Of a DNA stretch of 64,000 nucleotides, positions 30,260-39,244 are shown piece by piece. Position numbers and translations under genes: made by a program. Each line of letters starts with the position of its first letter. The first letter of the stretch is position 1. The DNA is taken from the NCBI RefSeq assembly GCF_000590555.1, contig NC_022198.1, positions 124,001 to 188,000 on the forward strand, read 5' to 3'. Source of the stretch: Corynebacterium argentoratense DSM 44202. GTDB taxonomy: Bacteria; Actinomycetota; Actinomycetes; Mycobacteriales; Mycobacteriaceae. The notes under the pieces were generated by a model. The model was given only the letters and a program-made list of their open reading frames with translations. It was not told the DNA's origin and did not search any database.

Positions 30260-31675
30260 GTGTCTGATCATTATGATGTTGTAGTCCTCGGTGCGGGCCC
30301 TGGTGGCTACGTATCCGCCATCCGCGCAGCTCAGCTTGGCCTGAAGGTAGCTGTCGTCGAGAAGCAGTACTGGGGCGGGGTGTGCCTCAACGTTGGCTGT
30401 ATTCCTTCAAAAGCGCTGCTGAAGAACGCTGAGCTTGCCCACACCTTTAACCACGAGGCCGATTTGTTCGGCATTTCCGGTGAGGTTTCCTTCGACTTTG
30501 GCAAGGCGCACGCGCGTTCCCGCAAGGTATCTGCGGGCATCGTTAAGGGCGTGCACTACTTGATGAAGAAGAACAAGATCACCGAAATTGACGGCTGGGG
30601 CTTTTTCACCGGTCCGAAGGAAATGGAGATCCGCGACGGTAAAGACGCCGGTTCCACCATCACCTTCGACAATTGCATTATCGCAACCGGTTCCGTTGTC
30701 CGCTCTCTGCCGGGTGTCGAGCTCGGCGGCAACGTGGTCTCCTATGAGGAGCAGATCCTTAACAGTGACCTGCCTGAGTCCATGGTTATCGTTGGTGCGG
30801 GCGCTATCGGTATGGAATTCGCCTACGTGCTTGCTAACTATGGCGTGGACGTCTCCATCGTTGAGTTCATGGACCGCGTTCTGCCGAATGAAGACGCTGA
30901 TGTTTCCAAGGAGATCGCCAAGGCATACAAGAAGCTTGGCGTGAAGCTCTACACCGGCCACAAGACCACCGCGGTTCGCGATAATGGCGACGGTGTCGAG
31001 GTTGATATCGAGTCCAAGGATGGCTCGAAGCAGGAAACCCTCAAGGCTGATCGCGTGATGATTTCCATCGGCTTCGCCCCCCGTGTCGAGGGCTTCGGTT
31101 TGGAAAACACTGGTGTGAAGCTCACCGAGCGGGGCGCTATCGACGTTGATGATCGCATGCGCACCAATGTTGACGGCATCTACGCAATCGGTGACGTGAC
31201 CGCCAAGCTGCAGCTTGCTCACGTCGCTGAAGCCCAGGGTGTGGTTGCTGCAGAGACTATTGCAGACGCCGAGACCATGGAGCTTGGCGATTACATGATG
31301 ATGCCGCGCGCTACCTTCTGTAATCCCCAGGTTGCTTCCTTCGGCTACACCGAGGAGAAAGCTCGCGAGAAGGCAGAAGCTGAGGGGCGCGAGATCAAGG
31401 TTGCTACGTTCCCGTTCTCTGCTAACGGTAAGGCCCAGGGCTTGGGCGAATCCGCAGGTTTCGTGAAGCTGATTGTGGACGCTGAGTTCGGCGAGCTGAT
31501 CGGTGGCCACATGGTTGGGTCCAATGTCTCTGAATTGTTGCCGGAGCTCACCTTGGCTCAGCGTTTCGACCTGACCGCTGAGGAAATCGGCCGTAACGTG
31601 CACACCCACCCGACCCTGTCCGAGGCTATGAAGGAAGCAGCCGAGGGCACCATGGGTCACATGATCAACCTGTAA
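30260..31675 (+). CDS. lpd: Dihydrolipoyl dehydrogenase
   Basis: 471 residues, E3 component of the pyruvate and 2-oxoglutarate dehydrogenase complexes. FAD motif [10 protein letters not shown], redox disulphide C42-C47 in [18 protein letters not shown] motif [14 protein letters not shown], second FAD motif GIYAIGDV, and the catalytic His-Glu in [11 protein letters not shown]. It is nearly colinear with C. glutamicum Lpd. GTG 30260 lies 7 bases after TATCAT, so the transcript may be leaderless; ATG 30251 is in frame. Convergent with ramB, whose product regulates carbon metabolism. Confidence 0.97.
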   Translation: MSDHYDVVVLGAGPGGYVSAIRAAQLGLKVAVVEKQYWGGVCLNVGCIPSKALLKNAELAHTFNHEADLFGISGEVSFDFGKAHARSRKVSAGIVKGVHYLMKKNKITEIDGWGFFTGPKEMEIRDGKDAGSTITFDNCIIATGSVVRSLPGVELGGNVVSYEEQILNSDLPESMVIVGAGAIGMEFAYVLANYGVDVSIVEFMDRVLPNEDADVSKEIAKAYKKLGVKLYTGHKTTAVRDNGDGVEVDIESKDGSKQETLKADRVMISIGFAPRVEGFGLENTGVKLTERGAIDVDDRMRTNVDGIYAIGDVTAKLQLAHVAEAQGVVAAETIADAETMELGDYMMMPRATFCNPQVASFGYTEEKAREKAEAEGREIKVATFPFSANGKAQGLGESAGFVKLIVDAEFGELIGGHMVGSNVSELLPELTLAQRFDLTAEEIGRNVHTHPTLSEAMKEAAEGTMGHMINL

Positions 31676-31688
31676 AAAGGCGGGTTGC

Positions 31689-31718
31689 GGGGCGCCTGCT
31701 ACCAGGCGCCCTCACTTT
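31689..31718. terminator. Hairpin terminator between lpd and ramB
   Basis: An 8-bp stem GGCGCCTG / CAGGCGCC (31691-31698 and 31703-31710) with a 4-base loop is followed by CTCACTTTTG. It is 15 bases after the lpd stop and can act for either convergent gene. Confidence 0.8.
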
Positions 31719-31729
31719 TGCGTGACGGT

Positions 31730-33139
31730 CTAGTATGGTGCGACGGTCGATTCGTGCGCGTTGACGTTGATCGGCCGGTGCACCGGGGGGAAGGCACGTT
31801 GGGCGCAGTGTTCGCGGGTGCATACCCTGCAGCCTGCGCCGATGGGGGTTGCGGAACGTGAGTCTATGTCGAGTCCGTCGGCGTAGACGGTTCGTTGCGC
31901 ATGGCGAGCTTCGCATCCAAGTCCGATGGCGAAGAGTTTGCCGGTGCCGTTAAATCGCGTCCGGTGGTGGCGTACGGTCCGGGCAATCCACAGGTAGTTG
32001 CGGCCGTCGGGCATCTGCGCAACTTGGCGCATGATGGTTCCGGGGTTGGTGAATGTTTCGTAAACGTTCCATAGGGGGCAGGTGCCGCCTGCGTGGGTGA
32101 AGTGGAAACCGGTGGCTGACTGTCGTTTGCTCATGTTTCCTGCGCGGTCGACGCGGACGAATGTGAAGGGGATGCCACGTAGATTGGGGCGCTGCAGCGT
32201 GGATAGTCGGTGGCAGATTGGTTCGTATCCCACTCCGTATTCCTGGCACAGAAATTCGATGTCGTACCGTGATGTTTCGCAGGAATGGTGGAACATTTCG
32301 TAGGGGAGTATGACGCTTGCGGCGAAGTAGCTGGCGACGCCTTTAAGCGCAAGGGTACGGCTGTCGTCGCTGCTGAAGTAGCCACTGTCAACGGCCTCCT
32401 TCAGTAGGGTGCCGGCTTCGAGGTGGCTAAGTTCTCCCGCGAGTCGGAAGGCGCGCTGCCCTGGGGTGAGGTGCGCGGAGATAGTAAGTTCCCGTGTTTG
32501 TGCATCGTAGTGGTGGAGGCTTTCACCGACGTTCGTGTTGTGTTTGATGATGACGCCGTGTGTGTCACTGAGGCGCGCAGCGATGGCGTCTTCAGTTGCG
32601 CGGATATTGAGCGGGGTGATGCCTAGCTGTCTGGAGAGGTCTTCCGCAGCGAGATCGATGTCGCCGAGGTAGTTCTGGCGGGCGTAGAAGAAGTCTCGGA
32701 CTTCTTCGTGAGGCATTGCGAGTACTCGGGGTTCGTTGGGGTCCTGGTGCCGGTTGTCGGTTGCTGCGGATAGCTTGTCCCGGACATTGCGGTAGCGGCG
32801 GTGCATGTCGACCATGGCGCGCGCGACGTCAGGATGGTCGTGAACCAATTCGGAAAGTTCTTGGAGCTCGATGTCGCTGGTGCAGATTTCTTTGTCCAGT
32901 ACGACGTCTCGGACCTCTGCAAGGAGCCTGGAGTCGTCATCGCAGGAAAAGAAGGTAGCGTCTACACCGAATGCTTCGGTGATTTTCAGCAGGACGGGGA
33001 CGGTCAGTGGGCGGGTGTCGTGCTCAATTTGGTTGACGTAGCTAGCGGACAGGCCGAGTGTGGCTGCAAGAGTGGCTTGGCTGAGGTCGCGTTCGCGACG
33101 AAGTTGTCGGAGGCGGGAGCCTACGTAAGTTTTGCCCAT
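31730..33139 (-). CDS. ramB: RamB/ScfR-family transcriptional regulator
   Basis: 469 residues, near the length of C. glutamicum RamB. An XRE helix-turn-helix is at residues 5-60 ([21 protein letters not shown], then [18 protein letters not shown]). A DUF955/ImmA-like middle region and the ScfR C-terminal domain follow, with conserved cysteines ([19 protein letters not shown]). RamB is a regulator of acetate and central carbon genes and sits beside sdhCAB in corynebacteria. ATG 33139 lies 6 bases after TATAGT on the minus strand (leaderless). The frame is open to 33184, but the added residues do not fit the family. Confidence 0.93.
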   Translation of the reverse strand: MGKTYVGSRLRQLRRERDLSQATLAATLGLSASYVNQIEHDTRPLTVPVLLKITEAFGVDATFFSCDDDSRLLAEVRDVVLDKEICTSDIELQELSELVHDHPDVARAMVDMHRRYRNVRDKLSAATDNRHQDPNEPRVLAMPHEEVRDFFYARQNYLGDIDLAAEDLSRQLGITPLNIRATEDAIAARLSDTHGVIIKHNTNVGESLHHYDAQTRELTISAHLTPGQRAFRLAGELSHLEAGTLLKEAVDSGYFSSDDSRTLALKGVASYFAASVILPYEMFHHSCETSRYDIEFLCQEYGVGYEPICHRLSTLQRPNLRGIPFTFVRVDRAGNMSKRQSATGFHFTHAGGTCPLWNVYETFTNPGTIMRQVAQMPDGRNYLWIARTVRHHRTRFNGTGKLFAIGLGCEARHAQRTVYADGLDIDSRSATPIGAGCRVCTREHCAQRAFPPVHRPINVNAHESTVAPY

Positions 33140-33173
33140 GCCGCCACTATACGAGACCCGGATCACTGTTGCG

Positions 33174-33300
33174 AAGAGTTGCAAATTTTTCTGCGATGTT
33201 GTGTGTACTTCGCCGGGCGATGGTGCCCAACTTTTATTGAGGGATCGCAGATATGCAACTTTTGATTGACTTTAATCGGGGTGAAAAGAAAGTTTATTGA
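33174..33300. promoter_or_regulatory. Repeated A/T-rich motifs between ramB and sdhC, candidate RamB sites
   Basis: AGAGTTGCAAA (33175-33185) and its inverted look-alike CAAAAGTTGCAT (minus strand, about 33253-33264) resemble the reported RamB motif ending in TTTGCAAA. In addition AACTTTTATTGA (about 33229-33240), AACTTTTGATTGA (about 33257-33269) and AAGTTTATTGA (about 33290-33300) form three near-direct repeats. They fit autoregulation of ramB or control of sdhC. The match is partial and the assignment is inference. Confidence 0.4.
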
Positions 33301-33469
33301 CTTTTTCCCAAAAAAGGCCGCCGGGAAGTATAACCACTAGATGTTCGGGGGCGCTGAGCCTGTGCTGTGCTGGCATTATGTAGGTGTGGGGGAGGGAGAA
33401 GCTCGCCTCTGCGCCGGAGCCTCCAGGTCAGGCTATCCTAAAAGGAAACCTGCAGGTCAGCGGCTTGAG

Positions 33470-33494
33470 TGTGAAGTGTGTCACCTAACCTAAT
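33470..33494 (+). promoter_or_regulatory. GlxR (CRP-type) site overlapping a DtxR-like half-site upstream of sdhC
   Basis: TGTGAAGTGTGTCACC (33470-33485) matches the GlxR consensus TGTGA-N6-TCACA in all but the last position. TCACCTAACCTAAT (33481-33494) overlaps it and matches one half of the DtxR box (complement TTAGGTTAGG); the other half is not conserved. Both cAMP and iron control of sdh are known in corynebacteria. The rest of the 411-base gap (33140-33551) holds no gene; CTGGAGGTGCC precedes the sdhC start. Confidence 0.6.
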
Positions 33495-33551
33495 CCTGGG
33501 TGGATCAACCTAAACTTAAGGCTTTACAGTAAGAGGGACACTGGAGGTGCC

Positions 33552-34307
33552 ATGACTATTACATTTAATGACCGTGACGCAATCGTCCACGGAAAAATCA
33601 CTGAAAAGCCGCTGCGTGAGCGGCCGTCCTACCCGACGTGGGCAATGAAGTTGACCATGGCCATCACTGGCCTGATTTTCGGCGGCTTCGTGCTCGTCCA
33701 CATGATCGGTAACTTGAAGATCTTCCTCCCCGAGCACGACGGCAAGCCCGCCATCGATGTCTACGGTGAGTTCCTCCGCACTGTCGGAGAACCGCTCTTC
33801 CCCCGTGAGGGCATCCTGTGGATCTTCCGCATCGTCCTGCTGGTTGCACTGGTTCTGCACGTCTACTGCGCTTTCGCGCTCGTGGGCCGCGCACACCAGT
33901 CCCGCGGCAAGTTCCGCCGCACCAACCTGATGGGCGGACATCAGTCCTTCGCAGCACGCACCATGATCGTCACCGGTCTTGTTCTGCTGCTGTTCATCCT
34001 GTTCCACATCGCCGACCTCACCCTGGGTGTTGCACCGGCAGCTTCGGACAGCTTCCACCACGGCGATGTTTACGCCAACCTGGTTGCCAGCTTTAGCCGT
34101 TGGCCCGTTGCCATCTTCTACATCCTCGCGATGCTGTTCCTGTTTATGCACCTGTCGCACGGCATCTGGACCGCAGTAAGCGATCTCGGTATCACCGGCA
34201 AGCGCACCCGCGCAGTGATGCTGTTCATCTCTTACCTGGTTCCGGCCCTGGTAATGGTGGGTAACATCTCGATCCCGCTGGCCATCGCCACCGGCTTGAT
34301 CAGCTAA
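33552..34307 (+). CDS. sdhC: Succinate dehydrogenase cytochrome b558 subunit
   Basis: 251 residues with five membrane helices, the dihaem b-type anchor of the Bacillus/Wolinella-like succinate:menaquinone reductase. Haem-ligand candidates are His in FVLVHMIGNLKIF, LVLHVYCAFALV, LLFILFHIADL and LFLFMHLSHGIW. There is no separate sdhD, as expected for this class. First gene of the sdhCAB operon, with a long regulated leader. Confidence 0.94.
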   Translation: MTITFNDRDAIVHGKITEKPLRERPSYPTWAMKLTMAITGLIFGGFVLVHMIGNLKIFLPEHDGKPAIDVYGEFLRTVGEPLFPREGILWIFRIVLLVALVLHVYCAFALVGRAHQSRGKFRRTNLMGGHQSFAARTMIVTGLVLLLFILFHIADLTLGVAPAASDSFHHGDVYANLVASFSRWPVAIFYILAMLFLFMHLSHGIWTAVSDLGITGKRTRAVMLFISYLVPALVMVGNISIPLAIATGLIS

Positions 34308-34346
34308 TCGGGCTCACGCCTTACATAGCCATTAAAGGAAGACGAT

Positions 34347-36353
34347 ATGAGCACTCACTCTGAAACTATCGCTAAGCCCGACTTCACAGCTCCCGCCTCC
34401 GTGGTGGAAGGTGTGACCATCGGTAAGGTCCTCACCGACCATTCGCCTGCTGGTGTCCCCATGAAGGATGCTTGGCAGTACCACAAAGACCACATGGAGC
34501 TGGTCTCCCCGCTGAACCGTCGTAAGTTCCGCATCATCGTTATCGGTACCGGCCTGTCCGGTGCTGGTGCCGCCGCAGCCCTCGGCGAGCTCGGATACGA
34601 CGTTAAGGCTTTCACCTACCACGACGCCCCGCGTCGTGCACACTCGATCGCCGCACAGGGTGGCGTTAACTCCGCCCGCGGCAAGAAGGTCGACAACGAC
34701 GGTGCATACCGCCATGTTAAGGACACCGTCAAGGGTGGCGACTACCGCTGCCGTGAGACCGACTGCTGGCGTCTTGCCTACGAGTCCGTCCGCGTTATCG
34801 ACCACATGAACGCTATCGGCGCCCCCTTCGCCCGCGAGTATGGCGGAACCCTCGCCACCCGTTCCTTCGGTGGTGTGCAGGTCTCCCGCACCTACTACAC
34901 CCGTGGCCAAACGGGTCAGCAGCTCCAGCTGTCCGCAGCTGCAGCTCTCCAGCGCCAGATTCACCTCGGCTCCGTGGAGATCTTCACCCACAACGAGATG
35001 GTCGACCTGATCGTCACCGAAGAAAACGGTGAGAAGCGCTGCCAGGGTGCCGTCATGCGCAACCTGATCACCGGTGAGCTCACCGCTCACACCGCACACG
35101 CAGTCATCCTGTGCACCGGTGGTTACGGCAACGTCTACTACATGTCCACGCTGGCCAAGAACTCCAATGCTTCGGCCATCATGCGTGCATACGATCGCGG
35201 TGCCTACATGGCATCCCCGTCGTTCATTCAGTTCCACCCGACTGGCCTGCCGGTCAACTCCGAGTGGCAGTCCAAGACCATCCTAATGTCGGAGTCCCTC
35301 CGTAACGACGGCCGTATCTGGTCGCCGAAGGAGCCGAAGGACGATCGCGACCCCAACACCATTCCGGAAGAGGAGCGCGACTACTTCCTCGAGCGCCGTT
35401 ACCCCGCATTCGGTAACCTGGTGCCCCGCGACGTCGCATCCCGTGCGATCTCTCAGCAGATCAACGCAGGCCTTGGTGTAGGCCCCATGCACAACTCGGC
35501 ATACCTGGACTTCCGTGACGCCATCGAGCGCCTCGGCAAGGACACCATTAAAGAGCGCTACTCTAACCTCTTCCAGATGTACGAAGAGACCATCGGTGAG
35601 GACCCCTACACCACTCCGATGCGTATCGCTCCTACCTGCCACTTCACCATGGGTGGTCTGTGGACCGACTTCAACGAGATGACCTCCATCCCGGGCCTGT
35701 TCTGCGCAGGCGAATCATCCTGGACCTACCACGGCGCGAACCGCCTGGGTGCAAACTCTCTGCTGTCCGCATCCGTCGACGGCTGGTTCACCCTTCCGTT
35801 CACCGTCCCCAACTACCTCGGCCCCTTGCTGGGCACCGAGCGTCTCGCTGAGGACGCCCCCGAAGCACAAGCAGCAATCGAGCGCGCACAGGCACGAATC
35901 GACAAGCTGATGAGCATCAACGGTAACCACGGTCCGGAGTACTTCCACCGCCAGCTCGGTGACATCCTGTACTTCTCCTGTGGTGTGGCACGTAACGTCA
36001 CCGATCTCGCCTCCGGTATCGAAAAGATCCGCCAGCTGCGCAAGGACTTCTGGTCCGACCTGCGCATCACCGGCACCCCGGACGAGATGAACCAGGTCCT
36101 CGAATACGCTAACCGCGTCGCTGACTACATTGACCTGGGCGAACTCATGTGTGTCGACGCTCTCGACCGCGATGAGTCCTGTGGTGCACACTTCCGTGAC
36201 GACCACCTCTCCGAAGACGGCGAGGCTGAGCGTGACGACGACAACTGGTGCTTCGTATCCGCATGGGAGCCCGCTGGCGAGAACAAGTTCATCCGCCACG
36301 CAGAGCCCCTGTACTTCGATTCGATCCCGCTGATGACAAGGAACTACAAGTAA
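34347..36353 (+). CDS. sdhA: Succinate dehydrogenase flavoprotein subunit
   Basis: 668 residues. FAD-binding GTGLSGAGAAAALGELGYDV near residue 55, covalent flavin His in RAHSIAAQGGVNSARG, catalytic region SFIQFHPTGLP, and GANRLGANSLLSASVDGW near the C-terminal half. Oxidises succinate to fumarate in the TCA cycle at the inner face of the membrane. The stop overlaps the sdhB start (TAATG), indicating coupled translation. Confidence 0.96.
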   Translation: MSTHSETIAKPDFTAPASVVEGVTIGKVLTDHSPAGVPMKDAWQYHKDHMELVSPLNRRKFRIIVIGTGLSGAGAAAALGELGYDVKAFTYHDAPRRAHSIAAQGGVNSARGKKVDNDGAYRHVKDTVKGGDYRCRETDCWRLAYESVRVIDHMNAIGAPFAREYGGTLATRSFGGVQVSRTYYTRGQTGQQLQLSAAAALQRQIHLGSVEIFTHNEMVDLIVTEENGEKRCQGAVMRNLITGELTAHTAHAVILCTGGYGNVYYMSTLAKNSNASAIMRAYDRGAYMASPSFIQFHPTGLPVNSEWQSKTILMSESLRNDGRIWSPKEPKDDRDPNTIPEEERDYFLERRYPAFGNLVPRDVASRAISQQINAGLGVGPMHNSAYLDFRDAIERLGKDTIKERYSNLFQMYEETIGEDPYTTPMRIAPTCHFTMGGLWTDFNEMTSIPGLFCAGESSWTYHGANRLGANSLLSASVDGWFTLPFTVPNYLGPLLGTERLAEDAPEAQAAIERAQARIDKLMSINGNHGPEYFHRQLGDILYFSCGVARNVTDLASGIEKIRQLRKDFWSDLRITGTPDEMNQVLEYANRVADYIDLGELMCVDALDRDESCGAHFRDDHLSEDGEAERDDDNWCFVSAWEPAGENKFIRHAEPLYFDSIPLMTRNYK

Positions 36354-37102
36354 TGAAACTCCATCTTGAAATTTGGCGTCAGGCCGGACCGAACACCGAG
36401 GGCGGCTTCGAATCCATCGACGTCGACGACGCTGTCGAGCAGATGTCGATCCTGGAGCTGCTTGACCACGTCAACGAAGGCCTCATTGAGTCCGGCAAAG
36501 AGCCGTTCGCATTCGCCTCTGACTGCCGCGAAGGCATCTGTGGTACCTGTGGCCTCAACGTCAATGGTCGCCCCCACGGTCCCGAGAAGAACAAGCCTGC
36601 CTGCCAGCAGCGTCTGTTCAACTTCAACGACGGTGACACCATCCAGCTCGAGCCGCTGCGCTCCGCAGCGTACCCGGTGATCAAGGACATGATCGTCGAC
36701 CGCTCCGCACTGGACCGCGTCATGCAGCAGGGTGGCTACGTCTCCGTCAACGCCGGTACCGCACCGGATGCTGACACCCTGCACATGAACCACCAGACCG
36801 CCGAGCTCGCTCTCGACCACGCAGCCTGCATCGGCTGTGGCGCTTGTGTCGCCGCCTGCCCGAACGGTGCTGCGCACCTGTTCACCGGCGCGAAGCTCGT
36901 CCACCTCTCCCTCATGCCCCTGGGCAAGGAAGAGCGCGGCAAGCGTGCCCGCAAGATGGTCGACCAGGTCGAGACCAGCTTCGGCCCCTGCTCCCTGTTC
37001 GGTGAGTGCGCTGATGTCTGCCCCGCCGGCATCCCGCTGACCGCCGTCGCAGCAATCAACAAGGAACGCGCTCGCTCCGCCCTGCGCGGCAAGGACAACT
37101 GA
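36353..37102 (+). CDS. sdhB: Succinate dehydrogenase iron-sulphur subunit
   Basis: 249 residues. The [2Fe-2S] cluster ligands are in CREGICGTCGLNVNG and ACQQRL. The [4Fe-4S] and third cluster ligands are in CIGCGACVAACPNG and CSLFGECADVCPAGIP. It passes electrons from SdhA to the haems and menaquinone. A GC-rich hairpin without a T-run follows at 37113-37140. Confidence 0.96.
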   Translation: MKLHLEIWRQAGPNTEGGFESIDVDDAVEQMSILELLDHVNEGLIESGKEPFAFASDCREGICGTCGLNVNGRPHGPEKNKPACQQRLFNFNDGDTIQLEPLRSAAYPVIKDMIVDRSALDRVMQQGGYVSVNAGTAPDADTLHMNHQTAELALDHAACIGCGACVAACPNGAAHLFTGAKLVHLSLMPLGKEERGKRARKMVDQVETSFGPCSLFGECADVCPAGIPLTAVAAINKERARSALRGKDN

Positions 37103-37112
37103 TTGTGATCTA

Positions 37113-37140
37113 CCCCCATCTGCAGCGTGCATGATGGGGG
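37113..37140 (+). other. Hairpin downstream of sdhB
   Basis: CCCCCATC (37113-37120) pairs with GATGGGGG (37133-37140). No T-run follows, so it may be an mRNA-stabilising or attenuating hairpin between sdhB and the next gene rather than a full terminator. Confidence 0.5.
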
Positions 37141-37185
37141 CCTAGGTTATGATCTATGCTAGACAACTTGAAAGAAAGGCAGACC

Positions 37186-37536
37186 ATGTCTGAAACCATC
37201 GAGGTGCAGCAGTACCGCGAAGAGGCTTTCCGCGTCTTTGAAGGTGAACCCACCTACGTTGACGGTTACTTGCCGTCGAGCTTCGACTCGCAGCACTCCT
37301 CCCTTCAGCGTTCCTCAACCTGGTGCGGCATGGGGCTTGTCCTGACCGCACTTGCCGGCCTTGGCACCCTCATTTTTGGGTTCGCCACCCTAGACTCCGG
37401 CACCCAGGAGCACGCAACCACCTTCATCTGGATCGGCGCTATTTTGACGCTGGTCTGCGTGGTTGGCGGCTTCGGTCTAATCCACTACGGGCGCCGGTAC
37501 TACCGCGCTTACGTAGCAGCAACTGGGCGTAAATAG
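37186..37536 (+). CDS. Small membrane protein downstream of sdhCAB
   Basis: 116 residues: a soluble N-terminal 45 residues (IEVQQYREEAFRVFEGEPTYVDGY), then two membrane helices (GLVLTALAGLGTLIFGFATL and FIWIGAILTLVCVVGGFGLI) and a basic end. A similar gene follows sdhB in other corynebacteria (cg0448-like position). Function unknown; an assembly or accessory role for the complex is only a guess. ATG 37186 has GAAAGAAAGG upstream. Confidence 0.72.
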   Translation: MSETIEVQQYREEAFRVFEGEPTYVDGYLPSSFDSQHSSLQRSSTWCGMGLVLTALAGLGTLIFGFATLDSGTQEHATTFIWIGAILTLVCVVGGFGLIHYGRRYYRAYVAATGRK

Positions 37537-37560
37537 CACCCAGTAGCACCTCCGCACGTT

Positions 37561-37597
37561 AGGGGAGGAAGCACCCGCAACGGGGCTTCCTCCCCTT
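37561..37597 (+). terminator. Hairpin after the sdh cluster
   Basis: An 11-bp stem GGGGAGGAAGC / GCTTCCTCCCC (37562-37572, 37585-37595) is followed by CTTCGTG without a long T-run. It lies 25 bases past the stop at 37536. Confidence 0.72.
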
Positions 37598-37637
37598 CGT
37601 GTGTCTAGGAATCAGCGACACAAGGATAATCGTTTAC

Positions 37638-38918
37638 ATGGACACAACACTCGACGTCCCCGGCCCCTCGCCAGAGGTCGAAGCCCAGCGTCGTGCACAG
37701 CTGCGCCGCTACAAAGCCATCGCTACGGGCCTGCTGCTGTTCGCCACCGCCATATACTTTTACTGCCGATGGCTCGAGCAATCCGATCCCGCACCCTGGG
37801 TCGGATTCGTCCGAGCTGCAGCCGAGGCTGGCATGATCGGTGGGCTCGCCGACTGGTTCGCAGTCACAGCCCTGTTCCGTCGCCCGTTGGGTCTGCCCAT
37901 CCCGCACACCGCGATTGTTAAAAATAAAAAAGACCAAATCGGCGAATCACTGTCCGGATTCGTGGGTGAAAACTTCCTTAATGCTGAGCTTGTCACCCAA
38001 AAAATCCGCTCGGCGGATCTCCCCGCCAAGGCTGGTTCCTGGCTATCCAACGAGGACAACGCCCAAAAAGTCAGTAGCGAAATAGGTAGCCTGACAGCCA
38101 GCATCCTGCGCGCCATCGACCCGCAGGACGGCGAGGCCGTCATCAAACACAGCCTCATCGAGCCCCTCGCCGCACCAGAGTGGGGTCCTCCCGCTGGGCG
38201 CATGCTCGAGCAACTCATCGACAGTGGCCGCACCGAACCCATCATCGATGAAGTGTTTGCCTGGGCACACCGCAAGGCCATCGGCGCTGAAGAGTTCATC
38301 ACTCTTATCCTTGACGAACGCCGACCGACGTGGGCGCCGAAAATCCTCAACGAGGTCGTTGGCCAAAAAGTCCACAGCGAGCTCGTGAAGTTCACCCACG
38401 CCATGTCCACTGACCCCAACCACGAGGCCCGCCGCGCAGCCCGAACCTTCCTCAATAACTTCGCCGCGGACCTCCAAAACGACCCCGCCATGATTGAGCG
38501 TGTCGAAAAACTCAAAGCAGATATTCTCTCGGCACCCCAGGTAGAGGCCATCCCCGCTCAACTGTGGGCGCGAACGTCAACCATGCTTGCTGACGCCGCG
38601 GAAGACCCGACGTCATTAATCCGGACAAAAATTGCTGACGCCGCGCACAATTGGGGCACACGACTGGCCACCGACCCAGTGCTCCAGCAGCGCGTGGATG
38701 AGCGAATCACCCGGGCGGCAGCCTTCCTCGCAGACAACTACGCCGATGACATCTCCAGCATCATTTCTGAAACCATCGAACGTTGGGATGCAGACGAAGC
38801 CAGCGAGAAAATTGAATTGATGGTCGGCAAAGACCTGCAGTACATCAGGCTCAACGGTACCGTGGTGGGTGCACTTGCCGGCCTGCTCATCTATTCTGTT
38901 TCACACGTGATCTTTTAA
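37638..38918 (+). CDS. DUF445 membrane protein
   Basis: 426 residues. N-terminal membrane helix (AIATGLLLFATAIYFYCRWL), the family motif AAEAGMIGGLADWFAVTALFRRPLGLPIPHTAIV, a long helical middle, and a C-terminal membrane helix (VVGALAGLLIYSVSHVIF). This is the YjiN/DUF445 family with unknown function. ATG 37638 lies 7 bases after GATAAT (leaderless pattern). The frame is open to 37599. Confidence 0.9.
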   Translation: MDTTLDVPGPSPEVEAQRRAQLRRYKAIATGLLLFATAIYFYCRWLEQSDPAPWVGFVRAAAEAGMIGGLADWFAVTALFRRPLGLPIPHTAIVKNKKDQIGESLSGFVGENFLNAELVTQKIRSADLPAKAGSWLSNEDNAQKVSSEIGSLTASILRAIDPQDGEAVIKHSLIEPLAAPEWGPPAGRMLEQLIDSGRTEPIIDEVFAWAHRKAIGAEEFITLILDERRPTWAPKILNEVVGQKVHSELVKFTHAMSTDPNHEARRAARTFLNNFAADLQNDPAMIERVEKLKADILSAPQVEAIPAQLWARTSTMLADAAEDPTSLIRTKIADAAHNWGTRLATDPVLQQRVDERITRAAAFLADNYADDISSIISETIERWDADEASEKIELMVGKDLQYIRLNGTVVGALAGLLIYSVSHVIF

Positions 38919-38938
38919 AGAAAAGGACAAACCACCCC

Positions 38939-39244
38939 ATGCTCACTCTGCCCGCGATGACCCTGCCCAGCATGCTGATGTTTATCCTCGTCACGGTGCC
39001 TTACACAGTGGCGTTTTGGGGTGCAGCAATTGCTGGGATCGCAGGCGCCTTCACCGCAGCGACCACCCGCGACGACGCTTTCCCCGCAGCCGACCGCCAA
39101 CCCAAATGGATCTGGGTCGGCCTACTGAGCGTTGCGTCTATCCTGTGCTGGGCGGGTTCGACCTTCCTCGCCGTGGTGGGGGCCGTCATCATCTGCATTT
39201 ATTGGTGCGATGTGCGCCCCCAGATTCGCCTGTTGATTGGCTAG
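38939..39244 (+). CDS. DUF2516 small membrane protein
   Basis: 101 residues with three hydrophobic helices (MLMFILVTVPYTVAFWGAAI, WIWVGLLSVASILCWAG, FLAVVGAVIICIYWCDVRP). It matches the DUF2516 layout of actinobacteria and probably forms an operon with the DUF445 gene (20-base gap). Function unknown. Its stop shares a CTAG with the stop of purU. Confidence 0.75.
   Translation: MLTLPAMTLPSMLMFILVTVPYTVAFWGAAIAGIAGAFTAATTRDDAFPAADRQPKWIWVGLLSVASILCWAGSTFLAVVGAVIICIYWCDVRPQIRLLIG

Noticed and set aside
30407-31660. 417-codon open frame on the minus strand opposite lpd
   Set aside because: It mirrors lpd codon structure, has no family features, and lpd itself matches the known enzyme across its full length.
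34332-35237. 301-codon minus-strand frame opposite sdhA
   Set aside because: Composition typical of an antisense shadow; sdhA is certain.
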